Of a stretch of DNA of 64,000 nucleotides, positions 46,650 through 58,922 are shown in pieces; the stretch's first letter is position 1, and each line of letters opens with the position of its first letter. Under the pieces are notes generated by a model. That model was not told where the DNA came from. It saw nothing but the letters and a program-made list of their open reading frames with translations, and made no database searches. The stretch covers positions 27,109,505-27,173,504 of the forward strand of contig JARWIR010000003.1 in assembly GCA_029959085.1 (NCBI GenBank). The letters run 5' to 3'. Origin of the DNA: Nemophila menziesii (lineage: Eukaryota > Streptophyta > Magnoliopsida > Boraginales > Hydrophyllaceae). A program made the position numbers and the translations under genes.

Positions 46650-47249
46650 GGTTTTAGTAATTGAGATATTCACTTTAGTGGCGAAGTGATCATCCGACAG
46701 GGGGGTTTGATTACAGACAAAGGTAATATCTGTGTGATGTCCGTTATTGACTGACAGGCTTGACTAATCACATAACCAAGGAGATAAAGAACTTCACAGC
46801 TGAGAGGACATAATCGCCCAGTAGGGGTTTATAGTACTTTAGGATAACTCTTAGGTCCACCCGACAAGGGGCTAGGAGATATTAGAATCCCAATTAATAT
46901 ATTAATACTAACTCTACCCTTAAACAGAAACATTAATTGCATTGACTTAGGTGATCCCTTGCAAGACTCAAGTACATCTCTCATCTTTGCGTCTACACCT
47001 ATTTACTTGCATTATTTCATTTATGTTAATCATTTTAGTTATTTAATTGCGTCATTATTTATATAACAAAACCAAACAAGCATCTTTAATTATTTTTATG
47101 TCTTAACAATTATCTCTTCTTATCCGATAAACACCATAGTCATATCCATCTGACCTTGAGTCGAAACTCGTTTATCGTATTATTACTTGGACGAGCCGTA
47201 CACTTGCGGTTATTGTCCCTCCTTTAAGGGGTGTGATTTTATCACACAC
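46650..47249 (+). repeat. LTR fragment of the second element's family
   Basis: Resembles the inverse of the LTR at 11115-12674 (shared ACCCGACAAGGGGCTAGGAGATATTAGA-like block) and ends in CACACCA at 47249. Its 5' part is missing. It abuts an inverted LTR of the other family. Confidence 0.68.
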
Positions 47250-50200
47250 CAGGAGACACAAACCATGCAGCTAGACAGAGCATATATTAGTAGGTGTTCC
47301 ACAAATTCAACTTCATTATCGCACCATTCAAGGTTTCTTATTGTTCCACATTTTTTGATTAATGGTTTCTTTTTTGTTGGCATGGCTTCTTTGTATCATT
47401 TGTATCCAAAAATCCTAACTTTTTTTGGAACATTAGATTTCCAAACGATAATCTAGATTTTAGGCATGGTTAAAAACAAATTCTTCAATGATTGTTCCGT
47501 CCTTTAATTCTCAAGCTATACTAAGACATGATATCCCGAATTAGTAATATATTCACCATTCTTTGTATATACTCCCGAATTTGTGTATCGTTAAAGTAGA
47601 TGTTGTGGAGTTTTGACAGATTAAATTCAAATTCCACCCAGTGTGGTCCTAATTATAAAGTTGTGCCACAGGGTGAGGTTATTCCCTACTGTTTTTTTGA
47701 GTTTAAACTTCTTGCAAATCTAGATGTGCTCCCAAATTTTGTGTTAAGGTCATTCTCAATTTGAACCACACATTCGTTTTTAAGAAATTAAAGCCATTGA
47801 AAATTCTAGCCTAACTTCATAGTTTTTTTTGCATCACGAAGTGTGGATCCTAGATGATAGAAGAGTGCCTGGGTTATTAAGGATTCTCTATGTTTGGTTT
47901 GCTAGTAGTGCCATATTCATCTTTTGAAACTCACGAAATCTGATACCACCAATCATTTTTTAGACCGCTTATATTCCCATGCGACCTAATGGATTTATCT
48001 CTTATATTGGGTGTCCCACCAAAAAATTGCCACAAGGCTACCCATTTTTCTTACAAAGTGTTTTCAGGAATTTGAAAAATGACATTGCGTAATGTGATAC
48101 TCTTTGAAGAATTATTTTTTATAAAGAACCCTTTTCCTCAATCAGATATAAGAGTTGATATCCAACTTGAGGGTTTTGGGAGTACATGATCCTTGACGTA
48201 ATTAAGATTCTCAGCTTTTTATCTGTTAAGTTCAAGTGGAATACCCAAGTACTTTCCAAGAGAACCAAATCTCTTAATACCAAAAGAGGTAGAGACTTGG
48301 TCCATAATCTCATTTGGAGTGTCGTTGCTCAAACAGAAAATGTTCCCTTCTCTGCGTTATTGGTTCAATAAGTCGATGAGACCTTCCATTATAAAAGAAA
48401 AAAGGGTGGTGAGACAGGATTGTCTTGTCTGATTTCTTGGTGCAAATAGAATTTCCCGAGTCTTTCTCAATGAATATAATTTGAAAGGAAACCGACGAGA
48501 TACAATTAAAAATCCAATTGGCCCATTATTTGCAGAATCTAACCTTGTAAGAATACATATGCAAAATTTTCATTTAACACATTTCATTGCTTTTCCCATA
48601 TCGAGTTTGATAACTGCATAGTGTATTATTACTTTCTTTTGTGCTCCAGAGTATTTGAGAACTCATGTGCAATAATTATTTTATCCTGAATGTATCTTTC
48701 TTTAATAAATTCTATTGAGTATGGAAGATACTATCATTCATGAATTATTTTAGCCTAATATCCAAGATCTTTGCAATGATTTTGTAACAAATATTTCACA
48801 TCAGATTACCCAGAAAACTTTGACTTCCGTTTAAATAACGCCTTTAGGGATAAGCGTGATAATAGTATAATTAATATTCTGTAGAGGAATATTATGATTG
48901 AAGAATTCTAGAACCAAAATGAAGATATCTTCTTTTGGTATATTTCAGAATTCCTAATAAAATTTCTTGGGAAGCCTGTCTAGGCCCGGGTCTTTTGATT
49001 CTGACATGCTAAAAACAACCTTTCCAACTTCCTTCATATTCTAAAACACCTGCAAGAATACCATTAATAGAATTATAAATTTTACAATGTGTGAGATTGG
49101 CAACCTCTTCCGAACCCGATGTAGGTTTACCAACGACTATTTCTTCTTAGAATTTGATGATTAAATCCTAGAGATTTTTTTGAGTTTTCGGTCAACACAC
49201 TATTTGAATCCTTGAGTCTACAAATGTGATTAATACTTATATTCATGAGAGTCATTTCGTAAATGTGGCTAGTATTTTCCCTTTTTTATCCACATAATCC
49301 TTGCTCTGTTGGTTCAGAAAACCTCTTATTTACTCCATAAATTATCAAGTTCTTGTGTGATATCAAAAGCCAATTTCTGGTTATGGTCAAATTTAATGTG
49401 TTTAAAATTTCTGTGAATAACTTTTGATATTTGAGAATGAGTTTCATGTTGTTACGAAATGTTCTCTTATTCCAATCGATGAAAGCAAGACATGTGAAAT
49501 CCATTTTTTTGAAAAAATTAATGAATCAAGGAAATGCGATACTAATCATCCCAATCATATTAAAAGATGTCCAGACAGTGTTGGTTATTCTATCCATTTT
49601 AATTCAAACATAAAAGATATATCATTTTTCTTTGTACCGTTCTTTGGATGATAAGAGAAGAATGATTTGACCCGGTTGTTGGTGAGACTTTGACAATCGT
49701 ATTAGGAAATAAGTTCATCCGTTAAATGCTAGCTAAAGCTCGATCGAGCCTTTCTTTGGTAAGTTCCATTTTCTTTAATTACTTTTGGTTAAAAGGTATC
49801 ATTTCTGGGTGGGATATCGATGATATCATTGTTGTTGATGAATTAGTTGAATCGGGGGATTATGTCAAGATTATGATCCTTTTTCGCGATATCATTGAAA
49901 TCTCCCAAAAAGGAGACCGGGTAATCAATCAGTGATCTCTATGAAGCTAGTTGATCCCAAATCTTTGTGTGGTCATTTATATATGTAGGATTATGGACAA
50001 AGACAACATAACACGAAGAAAAACTCGATTCATCTATTTTAGCGATTACAAAATGAGTACAATGTGTAACGACTCTTAACATGAATCTTCCAGAAAAGTA
50101 GTTATACCCCCGACCCTAAAGGCTTTTCCCACGTGCTCAATTACAAATAAATTATTAAAACTCTTAAACTGACTAGATGATCTAACATCTTTTCTTAACT

Positions 50201-50330
50201 TTTCTAGACTCAAACAAACACGTAATAGCAACATCATATTTGAAAACAATGGACTTAAACGCCTTGCAAGAAAAGGTTTCCCTAGCCCATTGATTGTTCC
50301 ACACAAGTATATTGTCCATCCACCCTGACC
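47250..50330 (-). mobile_element. Ancient LINE, endonuclease to zinc motif
   Basis: Minus-strand pieces in several frames: the endonuclease start (NGLGKPFLARRLSPLFSNMM, ESRKVKK, GKAFRVGGITTFLE) at 50310-50080, a DFN-type motif near 49880, RT with ITLIPKGV (48860), AVIKLDMGKA (48610), SFIMEGLIDLL (48390) and FGIKRFGSLGKYLGIP (48300-48230), then a zf-RVT remnant (EWCDNEVEFVEHLL) near 47310. The catalytic FADD is not readable. Dense stops make it far older than the LINE at 34251. Confidence 0.75.
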
Positions 50331-52139
50331 ACTTTAGAGGACTGGATATCGCCCCTCAACAAATTCATTTTTTTACAAAACATAGTTTTATTATTCCCCC
50401 AATTCGTTCCCTTAAACACCATCCAATATTCATGACCATCCATATGCACCCTACGATAAGAGTTTCAAGACACACGAGACAACCTTCAAGTCCAAGACCC
50501 TTGGCCCAAAATATTTAGTAACATGGTAATTAGTATAATAAGTCCTACTAGCAATATAAAAGGTAAGACCTGGCAGAAAAAACCAATATCTAATTATAGG
50601 TCCAACAAGTATCCAATACACCTTTCCCACAACAACCATTCTCATCTTTTTGGATCAATGATCTGTGTAAGGCGACATCGCACATCTCATTCTAATCATC
50701 TAGTAGGAACAAGAAATAAACCTACCAAAGTCTGATACGACCTGAAACATCTAGAAACATTAATACAAAACGAGTAGAGAGTGCCAAATATATCTTCGCC
50801 AACAAACTCTACGTCAACAATTCATGTGTCAACGATCTCTTAAATGATTCTAGTAAACCCACCATCTTCCCTACTTCTTCTACAACTGCACCAGTGATTA
50901 TTCCACTTATCCAAGATATCCATATATGCCAAAGGAAATAACAGCCAAGTGTCATATTGAGATTCCCATTATCTTCTTTATTGCACTAGTACCATACCTA
51001 TTTGGTATATTTAATAAAAATATAAGAAAGTCCGGTTTCCTACATATGCATGTTGATTTTATCACCCATGAGAGCATTTATTAAGCAAGAGAAAATTAAG
51101 GTGTTTGGGTATAGAAAGGAATTCCCAAAGGAAGTCTAATAAAAAAGGAGATACAAGAAGCGCTAAAAATCACCTAGAAACCATCATCCACATTCAATGA
51201 TCTAATATATCCATTCAATGAAAAAAGGACAAACTCATTTAAGTAATAACAATCACATAATGACATATGATCATTGTAACACACCTGCACGCGATTTAAG
51301 CGAGGTTTATTACTAGATCCTTTCCTAAAGATCAAAATAATCCCAGAAATAAAACAAATTATATGCATATTAACATAACGGAGAGATTTATAGTCAACAA
51401 ATAGATTGGTGAAGAAAGCAACTAGAGCGAAATTATGATCAAATCTCTAGAGTTCCTCTTTCTCTTCAGTATCTTACTTATAAGTTGAAGATTGTAAAAA
51501 TGAACATTTTACGGTGAAAAATTAAAATGAAATTGAGACCTACTAAAAGAAGATGTCTTAAAAATCACACTTGAAAAAGGAGATTTTTTAGATAGATGTT
51601 TGAAAAAACATTTAGTAAAAAAAAGATAATAAAAAATTGAGTATAAAATAAAACTTAGTAGGAATAGTGGATTTAGAAAAGGAAAAAATATCTAGGGAAG
51701 ATCTGAATGTCCAATGCACAAAAATTAAAGGCTCTATAATTTTTTTTAGGTAATATCATTATTTTGTTAAGTGCGTTGTCATATATCATCTCTATTTGTT
51801 TTTTTATATGTCATTTTATGTGACATTAAACAAAAGAGGGAGAAATTTCATAATTATGAAATAGAAATAATTATATTAATGTTTAAATCCTTCACATATG
51901 ATTTTTTTTCAATACAATGTAAATTCAAAAAGGATCGTGGGACTATTCAACTAGCACCTTATTTTACAAATCCGAACAAAAAATAATACGTGGTGTCTTC
52001 CACCTGATTCTATCACGAACAAGTATGCTTCGAATTCTATTCGAAGGATTAGTGTGGGAAAAGAAACCTTCACATATGATGTGATATAGGGGTAATGGAA
52101 AAAAGTATATCTATATTTTACTCTCTTGTTAAATAAAAG
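50331..52139. other. AT-rich sequence, possibly LINE 5' remnants
   Basis: 50400-50730 may be degraded sequence upstream of the LINE endonuclease on minus. The rest has no recognisable gene or repeat. Confidence 0.4.
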
Positions 52140-52149
52140 TTATTTTTAA

Positions 52150-55012
52150 ACAAAAATTTATTTACTCTCATCCCGAAAGGGGAGACACATGAAGGTATTG
52201 AAGATTATAGACCGATATCTAGTGAAAACTTTGGATATACAATAATAGCAAATATACTGGCCAATAGATTACAATAATTTATGAATACTATTGTATCACT
52301 GTGGTGGTCCTTTGTGTGTTCTAAAAATAAATGCAATGCTAATCGAACCACAACCGCAAGTGTACGGTTGTCCCAAGTAGTATGTATGATAATACAGATT
52401 CGTTCCAAGGACGGATGGTTGATCACAATGTTTAGCAAGTAGTGATTGATGCACTTATGAAAAATAAAAGATAATAAAATGTTTGTTTGGTTTTGTGATT
52501 AAAGTTAATGAATAAAAGACAAATAATTAAATGCAAGTAGAAGCTAAAACGCAAGTAAAATAAGTGAAAACGCAATATGAGATGTAGTACTTGAGAACGC
52601 AAGGATCCTCCCAAATCTTATTTCCTAACTTATGTTGTTTAGGGCTAAATTGGTCAATTACAATGGTCGGGATTCTAAATTCCTTATACCCCCGTCAGGG
52701 TGGACTATAAGGCGATCCTAGAGTGTCACTAGTCCCGTCAGGGTAAATATGATCCACCTTTGGATGTTTAAGTTTTATTACCTCATTGGCCCTAGAATTA
52801 GCTAAGTTCGTCAGAATCAATAGCTTCTATCCTAGATTGAATAAATGGTTCTGTATCTAAACCCTCTGTCAGGACGATCCAATTGCCACTAATTGGAATA
52901 GCCTAAATACTAACACCTGTTCCTAGTTCATGACGCTAAAAACAGTAAATAAGCTCAATTTATTGAAAAGAGTAAAAGCCCTAATTAAATTTAATTTAAC
53001 ATAAACCCAAATTCAACATTCGTTATTCAATAAAATTGGGATTCACCCATTGTTTGTTCTCAAGCACTATGAATTGTTTAGCTCATATTAAAACTAAAAA
53101 CTAAATTAAAATAAATGGAATTCATAACTGATTACAAATAAAAGATAAAAGAAACCTAATTTCCGGAATTGGAATGACTGAGAACGGAGCTATAGACCCA
53201 CTCCAGCTCTAGCAGCTTCTTCTTCCTTCCTTCTGTTGCTTCTCTCTGATGTTTTTAATTGTAAAGAATGAATTGTGTTGACACTCTCTTCTAAGGATGA
53301 GTTGATTTGAAGAACAAATTGAGAGGTCAGAAATAATGAGGTCAAAATCTTCTTTTATAAGCTCAAAAACGGATTAGGGCTTGGACCAGAAAATAAAACA
53401 TTAATTAAATGTCCAAACCCAATTTCTAAACCCAAAATCCCGTAACTGCTGATACACCTTCACTAAAACGGCTTTTCCCGATGCGTTATGACTCTGATTG
53501 ACCTCATTCCAGTTGCTAAAGTTCCGTAACTCGATAAGGAATGATTTCTCTTCAAAGGTCAACAGCTAAATCATCGCTTAAGCACCTCGAAATCAGCAAT
53601 CTATGGCCTGGAAATGGATTTTCAGCTCTAAAAATAATATCTTCGGGATTTATCTTCAAGTCTTGACTCTAATTCACGATCTTTGACTTTCTCCTCGGAT
53701 TCCTCTCCTAGCTAACATCTAAAACCTGTAAACTTTACACTAAAAATACCAATATTACGCGCAAAAGTTTAATAAATTAAAAATGCTACAAATAAAAAGG
53801 TAATTCCGGATTATTGCAAATTTAGTCCAAAAGTCTATCATATTAATTAAATAAACACCAAAAATGATGTCTCCCAAGGGTCGGAAATAAGAACAATTAG
53901 GGAGACATCACACTGACACAGACAACGCTTATAAGAAATAGAGCAATCCAGTATAATATTTTTAATAGCTCAAGAGATTTCGTTTTATATGAAGCAGAAG
54001 TGGAAGAATGCTAAACCTATGGCGGTAATAAAGCTCGACATGGCCAAAGCGTACGATCGGGTACGCTGGGATTTTTTATTATTAGTTCTGGAAAAGTTAG
54101 ATTTTAATGATAAATGGATTTCTTGGATCTCGAATTGTTTATCTTCGGTTACTTTTCAGTTTAACTTTAATGGTGATAAACTACGAAAATTTAAATCAGA
54201 AAGGAGACTTAGACAAGAAGACCCTTTATCTCCTTTTTTATTTTCCTTAATCACGGGATCCCTAATTAGTTTAATTGATCAAAAAGTGGATCAAGGTAAG
54301 CTTAAAGATATACAAATTACCAGAAATTGTCCAATTATCACTCATTTATTGTTTGCAGACGACTCTCTTTTCTTTTGGACAATTGATGATTATGAAATAG
54401 AACAATACAGAGAGTGCATTAAATCATATTGCGCAGGGTCGGGACAAAAAATAAACTTTACAAAATCTTCTATTTTTTAATTAAGGATACACTAGAGGAA
54501 TGCATGGCACAGGTAGCTAATACAATAGGTATACAAGAAAAAGAAGACCTTGGAAAGTATTTAGGGGTACCACTCTGCCATAAACTATCAAAGGTACAGT
54601 TATTACAATGGATAGTAGATAAATTGTTCAAAAACACCAAAGGATGGAAACACAACTCTTATCAGATGGAGGAAAAGAAGTGCTTAGCAAAGCTGTCCTG
54701 CAGGCTATACCGATATATGCGATGTCAATTTTCTCTTTCCCTGTCACTTTTTGTAATAAACTAATACCAGCAATCTCGAACTTTTGGTGGAATTCAGGGG
54801 TAAAGTCTCGGATACATCGGTTGTCATTGGAGAAGTTGGCGATTAACAAACTGATAAGAAGCATGCGCTTTGAAGATTTTATATGTATGAACATGACATT
54901 ACTTGCAGCACAAGCATGGAAAATTCTCAATAATCTGAATAATTTAGCGGCTAAACTTCTTAAAGGTATATATTTTCCGAATAGTAACTTTCTTGATGTT
55001 AAATTAAGATAG
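52150..55012 (+). pseudogene. LINE RT domain (split by solo LTR)
   Basis: 52160-52296 reads TLIPKGETHEGIEDYRPISS and IIANILANRLQ. After the solo LTR, 53911 on gives TLIRNRAIQYNIF, then from 53989 AVIKLDMAKAYDRVRWDFLL (motif A), RRLRQEDPLSPFLFSLIT (the usual G before D is changed) and HLLFADDSLFFW (FADD intact). 54429-54764 and 54644-55012 carry the thumb and following region (LGKYLGVPLCHKLSKVQ, FWWNSGVKSRI, LLAAQAWKILNN). A stop at about 54478 and two frameshifts inactivate it. Confidence 0.85.
52302..53910 (-). mobile_element. Solo LTR with perfect 5-bp duplication
   Basis: 1609 bp, on + TGGTGGTCC...GGGAGACATCA (inverted TGATGTCTCCC...CCA). CACTG occurs at 52297-52301 and 53911-53915. Interior blocks (CCCCGTCAGGGTGGACT, CCGGAATTGG) are typical of this LTR family but diverged from the other copies here. 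Confidence 0.92.
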
Positions 55013-55046
55013 TCTCAAACATGGTCATGGGCAAGTTTATTAGAAG

Positions 55047-55617
55047 TAGGGTTGCAAACGAGCCGAGCCGAGCCGAATAGTAGATGTACAGGCTTGGTTT
55101 GTTTAATTTCTCGAGCCGAGCCGAGCAGAGCTCAAATTTAAACGAGCCGGACCGAGCCGAGCTCAAATTTAAACGAGCCGAGCCCGAGCTTTCCAATCAT
55201 CCAAATTAGAAATGTTAAAACTTGTTTGTTTAACTTATTGAACAATCTTTTTTAAAGTCGAGCACGAGTTGCTCATGAACAATTTGTTTTTTATGGTTGA
55301 AATGGGACGTTCATGAGTGTGTGGTATGAAAATATGAAACATAACACTAATGAAAAAATAAATGTCTAAAGAAATTAAAAATATCTAGTTAGATATTGAA
55401 GGTTTAGTAATATATTTATAAGTAGATAGTTTATTTTTATTTATAATTCATAATTTTAAACGAGCTCACGAGCCGAGCTCGAGCAGGCTTGTTTACGTAT
55501 GGAGCTTAAAATGGAGCTTGAGCTTGAGTTTGTTTACATTCGAGCCGATCTCGAACGAGCTTTTCTCCGAGCCGAGCTCGAGCTGCTCGCGAGCGGCTTG
55601 GTTCATTTGCAGCCCTA
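55047..55617. mobile_element. Non-autonomous hAT element
   Basis: 571 bp with termini TAGGGTTGCAAACGAGCC and (inverted) TAGGGCTGCAAATGAACC, flanked by a perfect 8-bp duplication ATTAGAAG (55039-55046, 55618-55625). Both ends are rich in GAGCCGAGC repeats pointing inward. No transposase. Confidence 0.95.
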
Positions 55618-56915
55618 ATTAGAAGGGTGAGATGTGTTGAGGAAATACGGACGATATCAAATTGGTAACATGGAATCTATTAACATTTGGACAGATAAAT
55701 GGCTAGACAGTCAATAGAAATCAGAAAAACTGAATAAATACGAGATTTATAAAGTACAAGATCTTTAGAGGGAATATTCAACGGAATGGAACACATAAAT
55801 GTTAGATGATATGTTCTCGAAACCCATTATTCCAGTTATTTTAAAGGAAAAGGTGTTCTCAAGAGATTCACTAGATAGTTTTATTTGACCACATGCTAAT
55901 AACGGAGAATATGTAACCAAGACAGGATACAAAGTTCTCATATATGCCGAAATCTTTGAAGCACCACGACAATCAAGTACAGTTCCATCTGGAAGTAAGC
56001 TCTGAAGAACTACTTGGCACTCATATCATCCCACTAAGGTAAGAATTTTCAACTGAAAAGCTTTTAATAATGTTATACCAATCGGTAGAAATATAATAAC
56101 AAGAAATTGTGAAGTTGAAATCAAATGTTAGTGGTGTAAGGTGGAACAAGAAACAGTGGAACATTTATTACTGACATGGGGAATAGCAAAATTGGTATGC
56201 GATGGGCCGACCCTTCAAACCAACACAGGTCATGAAATTGAAGATTTGGGAGAATGAGTACTTAGGATTAGTGAGACATTTGTTATAGGTGGATGGAGAC
56301 GGGAAGTGGTTGTATCTTATGTTATACTAACCATTTCGAACCTTTGGATATAAAAAAGGGTAAAACCCTCGTCTGTCCCCTTAACGTTGTCCAAAGCGCA
56401 CGGGCCGCCCACGATCTTCATTTTTACCCTTTTACGCCCCTTATCTTCACCTTTTGTGACACCGTTAGCCCTTTTTCCATTTTTCTGTTAGTTGACCGTT
56501 AGTCAATGCCACATTGCGCCATGTCACCTCCACCTCAGCGCCACCTCACCCCAACCGTCTTCGTCAGTATCGTCCCTAACTTTTAAAAAAAATCCTTTGA
56601 AGCATTCAAACCTTCAACAATGGAGGGCTTTACCCATTATCATTACACCTCCGATTTTCGGTGGATTAAGACAATTTCTTCTAATATAGTATAGTATCAA
56701 AGTAAAACTTCGGTAAACAATCGCGTTCAAACTTTTACGAGATGATCAGGTTGGGTAATAATTCCAATATTTTATACACCGAAAGCATTTTAAATTTTAC
56801 ATAAACACTCTCACAACCTTAATTCCATTTGAAAATCTTAATGAATTTACAAAATCTTGCTACTAATGAATGACATCAACAATAAGACGATATATTATTT
56901 TTTGCAAATAAAAGA

Positions 56916-57173
56916 TCAAAGACAGATGAAGGGTCTCGGATTTTGAGAGGATTTAGCACATTGAACAACATTGAGGAACAAATCCTCATTGCTAGAGATG
57001 AAGAGTTTTGAGTTGTCAAAGACATCATGAGCTTGATCTAACAATGCCTGGAACAATGGATGTTCAAGTAAAGTAATTTTGATTACAAATCTCTTGTGAT
57101 TTTCTCCTACATTAATGAGTAGGTGACCTTTAGGGACATCTTTCTGGATACTTTTTCTTCTTCTTCTAATGTG
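56916..57173 (-). pseudogene. Captured SAUR-type auxin-responsive gene fragment
   Basis: An open minus-strand frame of about 85 residues: [73 protein letters not shown]. This is the SAUR domain (VPKGH-VVYVGE-KRFVVP-YLNHPLF--LL--AEEEFGF--L-IPC). SAURs regulate cell expansion by inhibiting PP2C.D phosphatases. The EEFGF and IPC segments are altered and a start codon is absent on the element. The frame stops at 56916 in a plausible SAUR C-terminus. Confidence 0.88.
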
Positions 57174-57176
57174 CAG

Positions 57177-57480
57177 AAAATTACGTTGCTAAGGTAGCGG
57201 ATTTTGGTATATCGAGGTCGGGCCCACGTCTAGATGAGACTCATGTTAGCACCGGTGTGAAGGGTAGTTTCGGGTATCTCGATCTGGAGTATTTTCGGAG
57301 GCAACAGCTTACGGATAAATCAGATGTTTATTCATTTCGGTGTGGTGCTTTTCGAAGTTGTTTGTGGTAGAGCAGCTCTTGATCCGTCTCTTGCGAGAGA
57401 AGAGGTTAATTTGGGGGAATGGGTATTGGAATGACAGAAGAAAGGTTTATTAACCGAGATTGTGATTCCTCATCTCAACG
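57177..57480 (+). pseudogene. Captured CrRLK1L receptor kinase fragment
   Basis: Plus-strand sequence [16 protein letters not shown] (DFG motif VII), [20 protein letters not shown] (APE-like motif VIII), [16 protein letters not shown], then a 1-base frameshift and [31 protein letters not shown], a stop where W is expected, QKKGLL. This is the activation segment and start of the C-lobe of FERONIA/THESEUS-type kinases, which sense cell-wall state. The P+1 loop has the [12 protein letters not shown] signature. N-lobe, ectodomain and membrane segment are missing. Confidence 0.9.
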
Positions 57481-58094
57481 GTCCAAGCTGCGGCGACAAT
57501 GTTGACATCACCACCGGTGGCTCTTCTCCTTGGTGGGCGTTGTGGAGATATTGAATGAGACCTTTGTCTCCCGAATCTATCAGTATGATCAGGTGATGCT
57601 GATGATGCACCTGCTCCTTCACTATTGTCCATTCAATTTCTAGATTTCTTCTAATAAACCTTCAATTTGATGGGGATTAGTTGTGTATTGGTGAGCTAGG
57701 TAAAAGAGGCGAAGTTAAGAAGAGAAGAGATTTTTGGCTTTTATTTTCCTCCATTGTTGAAGGTTTGAAGCATTCAAACCTTCAAAGGATATTTTTTTTT
57801 AAGTTAAGGACGATGCTGACAAAGACGGTTGGGATGAGGTGGCGGTGACATGGCGCCATGTGGCGTTGACTAACGGTCAACTAACAGAAAAATGGAAAGA
57901 GGGTTAACGGTGTCACAAAAGGTGAAGATAAGGGGCGTAAAATGGTAAAAATGAAGATTAGGGGCGGCCCGCGCACTTTGACCAAAGTTAAGGGGCCAAA
58001 CGAGGGCTTTACCCTATAAAAAATGAGAAGTAGACATAATAATTATATGATAGAATCCGATGACATCATAAGAACTACGAACAAAAACATGGAT

Positions 58095-58622
58095 GAACAT
58101 TTTGGCAAATAGTGGGCTATAAGTCAACCTATACAAAGCATTAATACAGATTCTGGAAATGGCACAACTATTGATCTTGCGTTTCAAACAAAGACCGCTT
58201 TCACATGTGATGCATCGTTTGATCAACCACACAAACCCACAGGGATTGAGGTGGTCCAGATTGATAAAGATACAGGATATAAACCGTTTTCTCAACGGTC
58301 GCCATGTGTAACTCGTGCACGGAGGGAGAAGCGCAAGCGTTGGACAAGGCAATACAAGGCACACAAGAGGGGATAACTATATTCTCGGACAACCTTGAAA
58401 TAATTCAAGGTTTTCAGCAAGTGTCGTCTGTTAGATAGATGCTCAGACTATGGCTCAGGCAAATCAAGAGACTGACAACAGAAGTTAGTTCGATCTTCTT
58501 CAAACATATTCTGCGAAGATTCAATGGTCTAGTAGTTAAAGATGTCAGACACATGGCAATGAAAGAACACGAGTCAGCGACAGCTATGATTGATCGATTC
58601 TCTAAACTTGATATAGGTTAAT
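58095..58622 (+). pseudogene. LINE RNase H domain
   Basis: Follows the Pack-MULE. CDASFDQPHKPTGIEVVQI (first Asp), GEAQALDKAIQG (Glu region) and IFSDNLEIIQGFQQ (Asp) occur in successive frames, then a poorly conserved end to 58622 and an A-rich tail at about 58656. Same family as the RNase H at 20165-20560. Confidence 0.75.
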
Positions 58623-58710
58623 TTTTTATGTAATTTTTGAAATTTCTTACGCCTCTAAAAAAAATTATTTAATCGTTATTGACTAAAAAACATTTATTAG
58701 TTTTAAAATG

Positions 58711-58912
58711 AGTAATGATATAAACCACCCAAATATCATCCAATGACGTGCCATGAATTGGTTGGTTACAAATTTTTAATTTAATCATAAAAATAAACTC
58801 ATTAATAATTTGTAACCAACTAATTCATGCCACATCATTAGATGATATTTGGGTGGTATGAAATTAGATAATATTTGGATGGTATGAAATTTGATGATAT
58901 ATATCATTACTT
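58711..58912. mobile_element. Foldback MITE, Mutator-type
   Basis: About 200 bp; AGTAATGATATA...CCACCCAAATATCATC is repeated in inverse at the right end, with an internal extra copy of the DATATTTGGRTGGTATGAAATT block. TTTTAAAATG flanks both sides (58701-58710, 58913-58922), a 9-10 bp duplication. Confidence 0.78.
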
Positions 58913-58922
58913 TTTTAAAATG

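Larger units (their letters stand above)
56358..58014. mobile_element. Pack-MULE carrying SAUR and CrRLK1L kinase fragments
   Basis: 1657 bp with terminal inverted arms of about 268 bp (56358-56626, 57748-58014; GGGTAAAACCCTCG / GGGTAAAGCCCTCG) and a perfect 9-bp duplication TATAAAAAA (56349-56357, 58015-58023). No transposase. The interior holds two unrelated plant gene fragments on opposite strands. Confidence 0.95.
52140..58665 (+). mobile_element. L1-type LINE on + with three nested insertions
   Basis: LINE sequence is found in four blocks: 52140-52301, 53911-55046, 55618-56357 and 58015-58665. The joins are a solo LTR, a hAT element and a Pack-MULE, each with its target duplication. The LINE itself is 5'-truncated within RT (first recognisable motif LIPKG, IEDYRPIS) and ends in RNase H and a short A run. 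Confidence 0.85.

Noticed and set aside
57450..57632. Minus-strand frame with Arg/Ser-rich product in the Pack-MULE
   Set aside because: It partly lies opposite the kinase fragment and has no family resemblance; it may be a third captured piece but I cannot support it.
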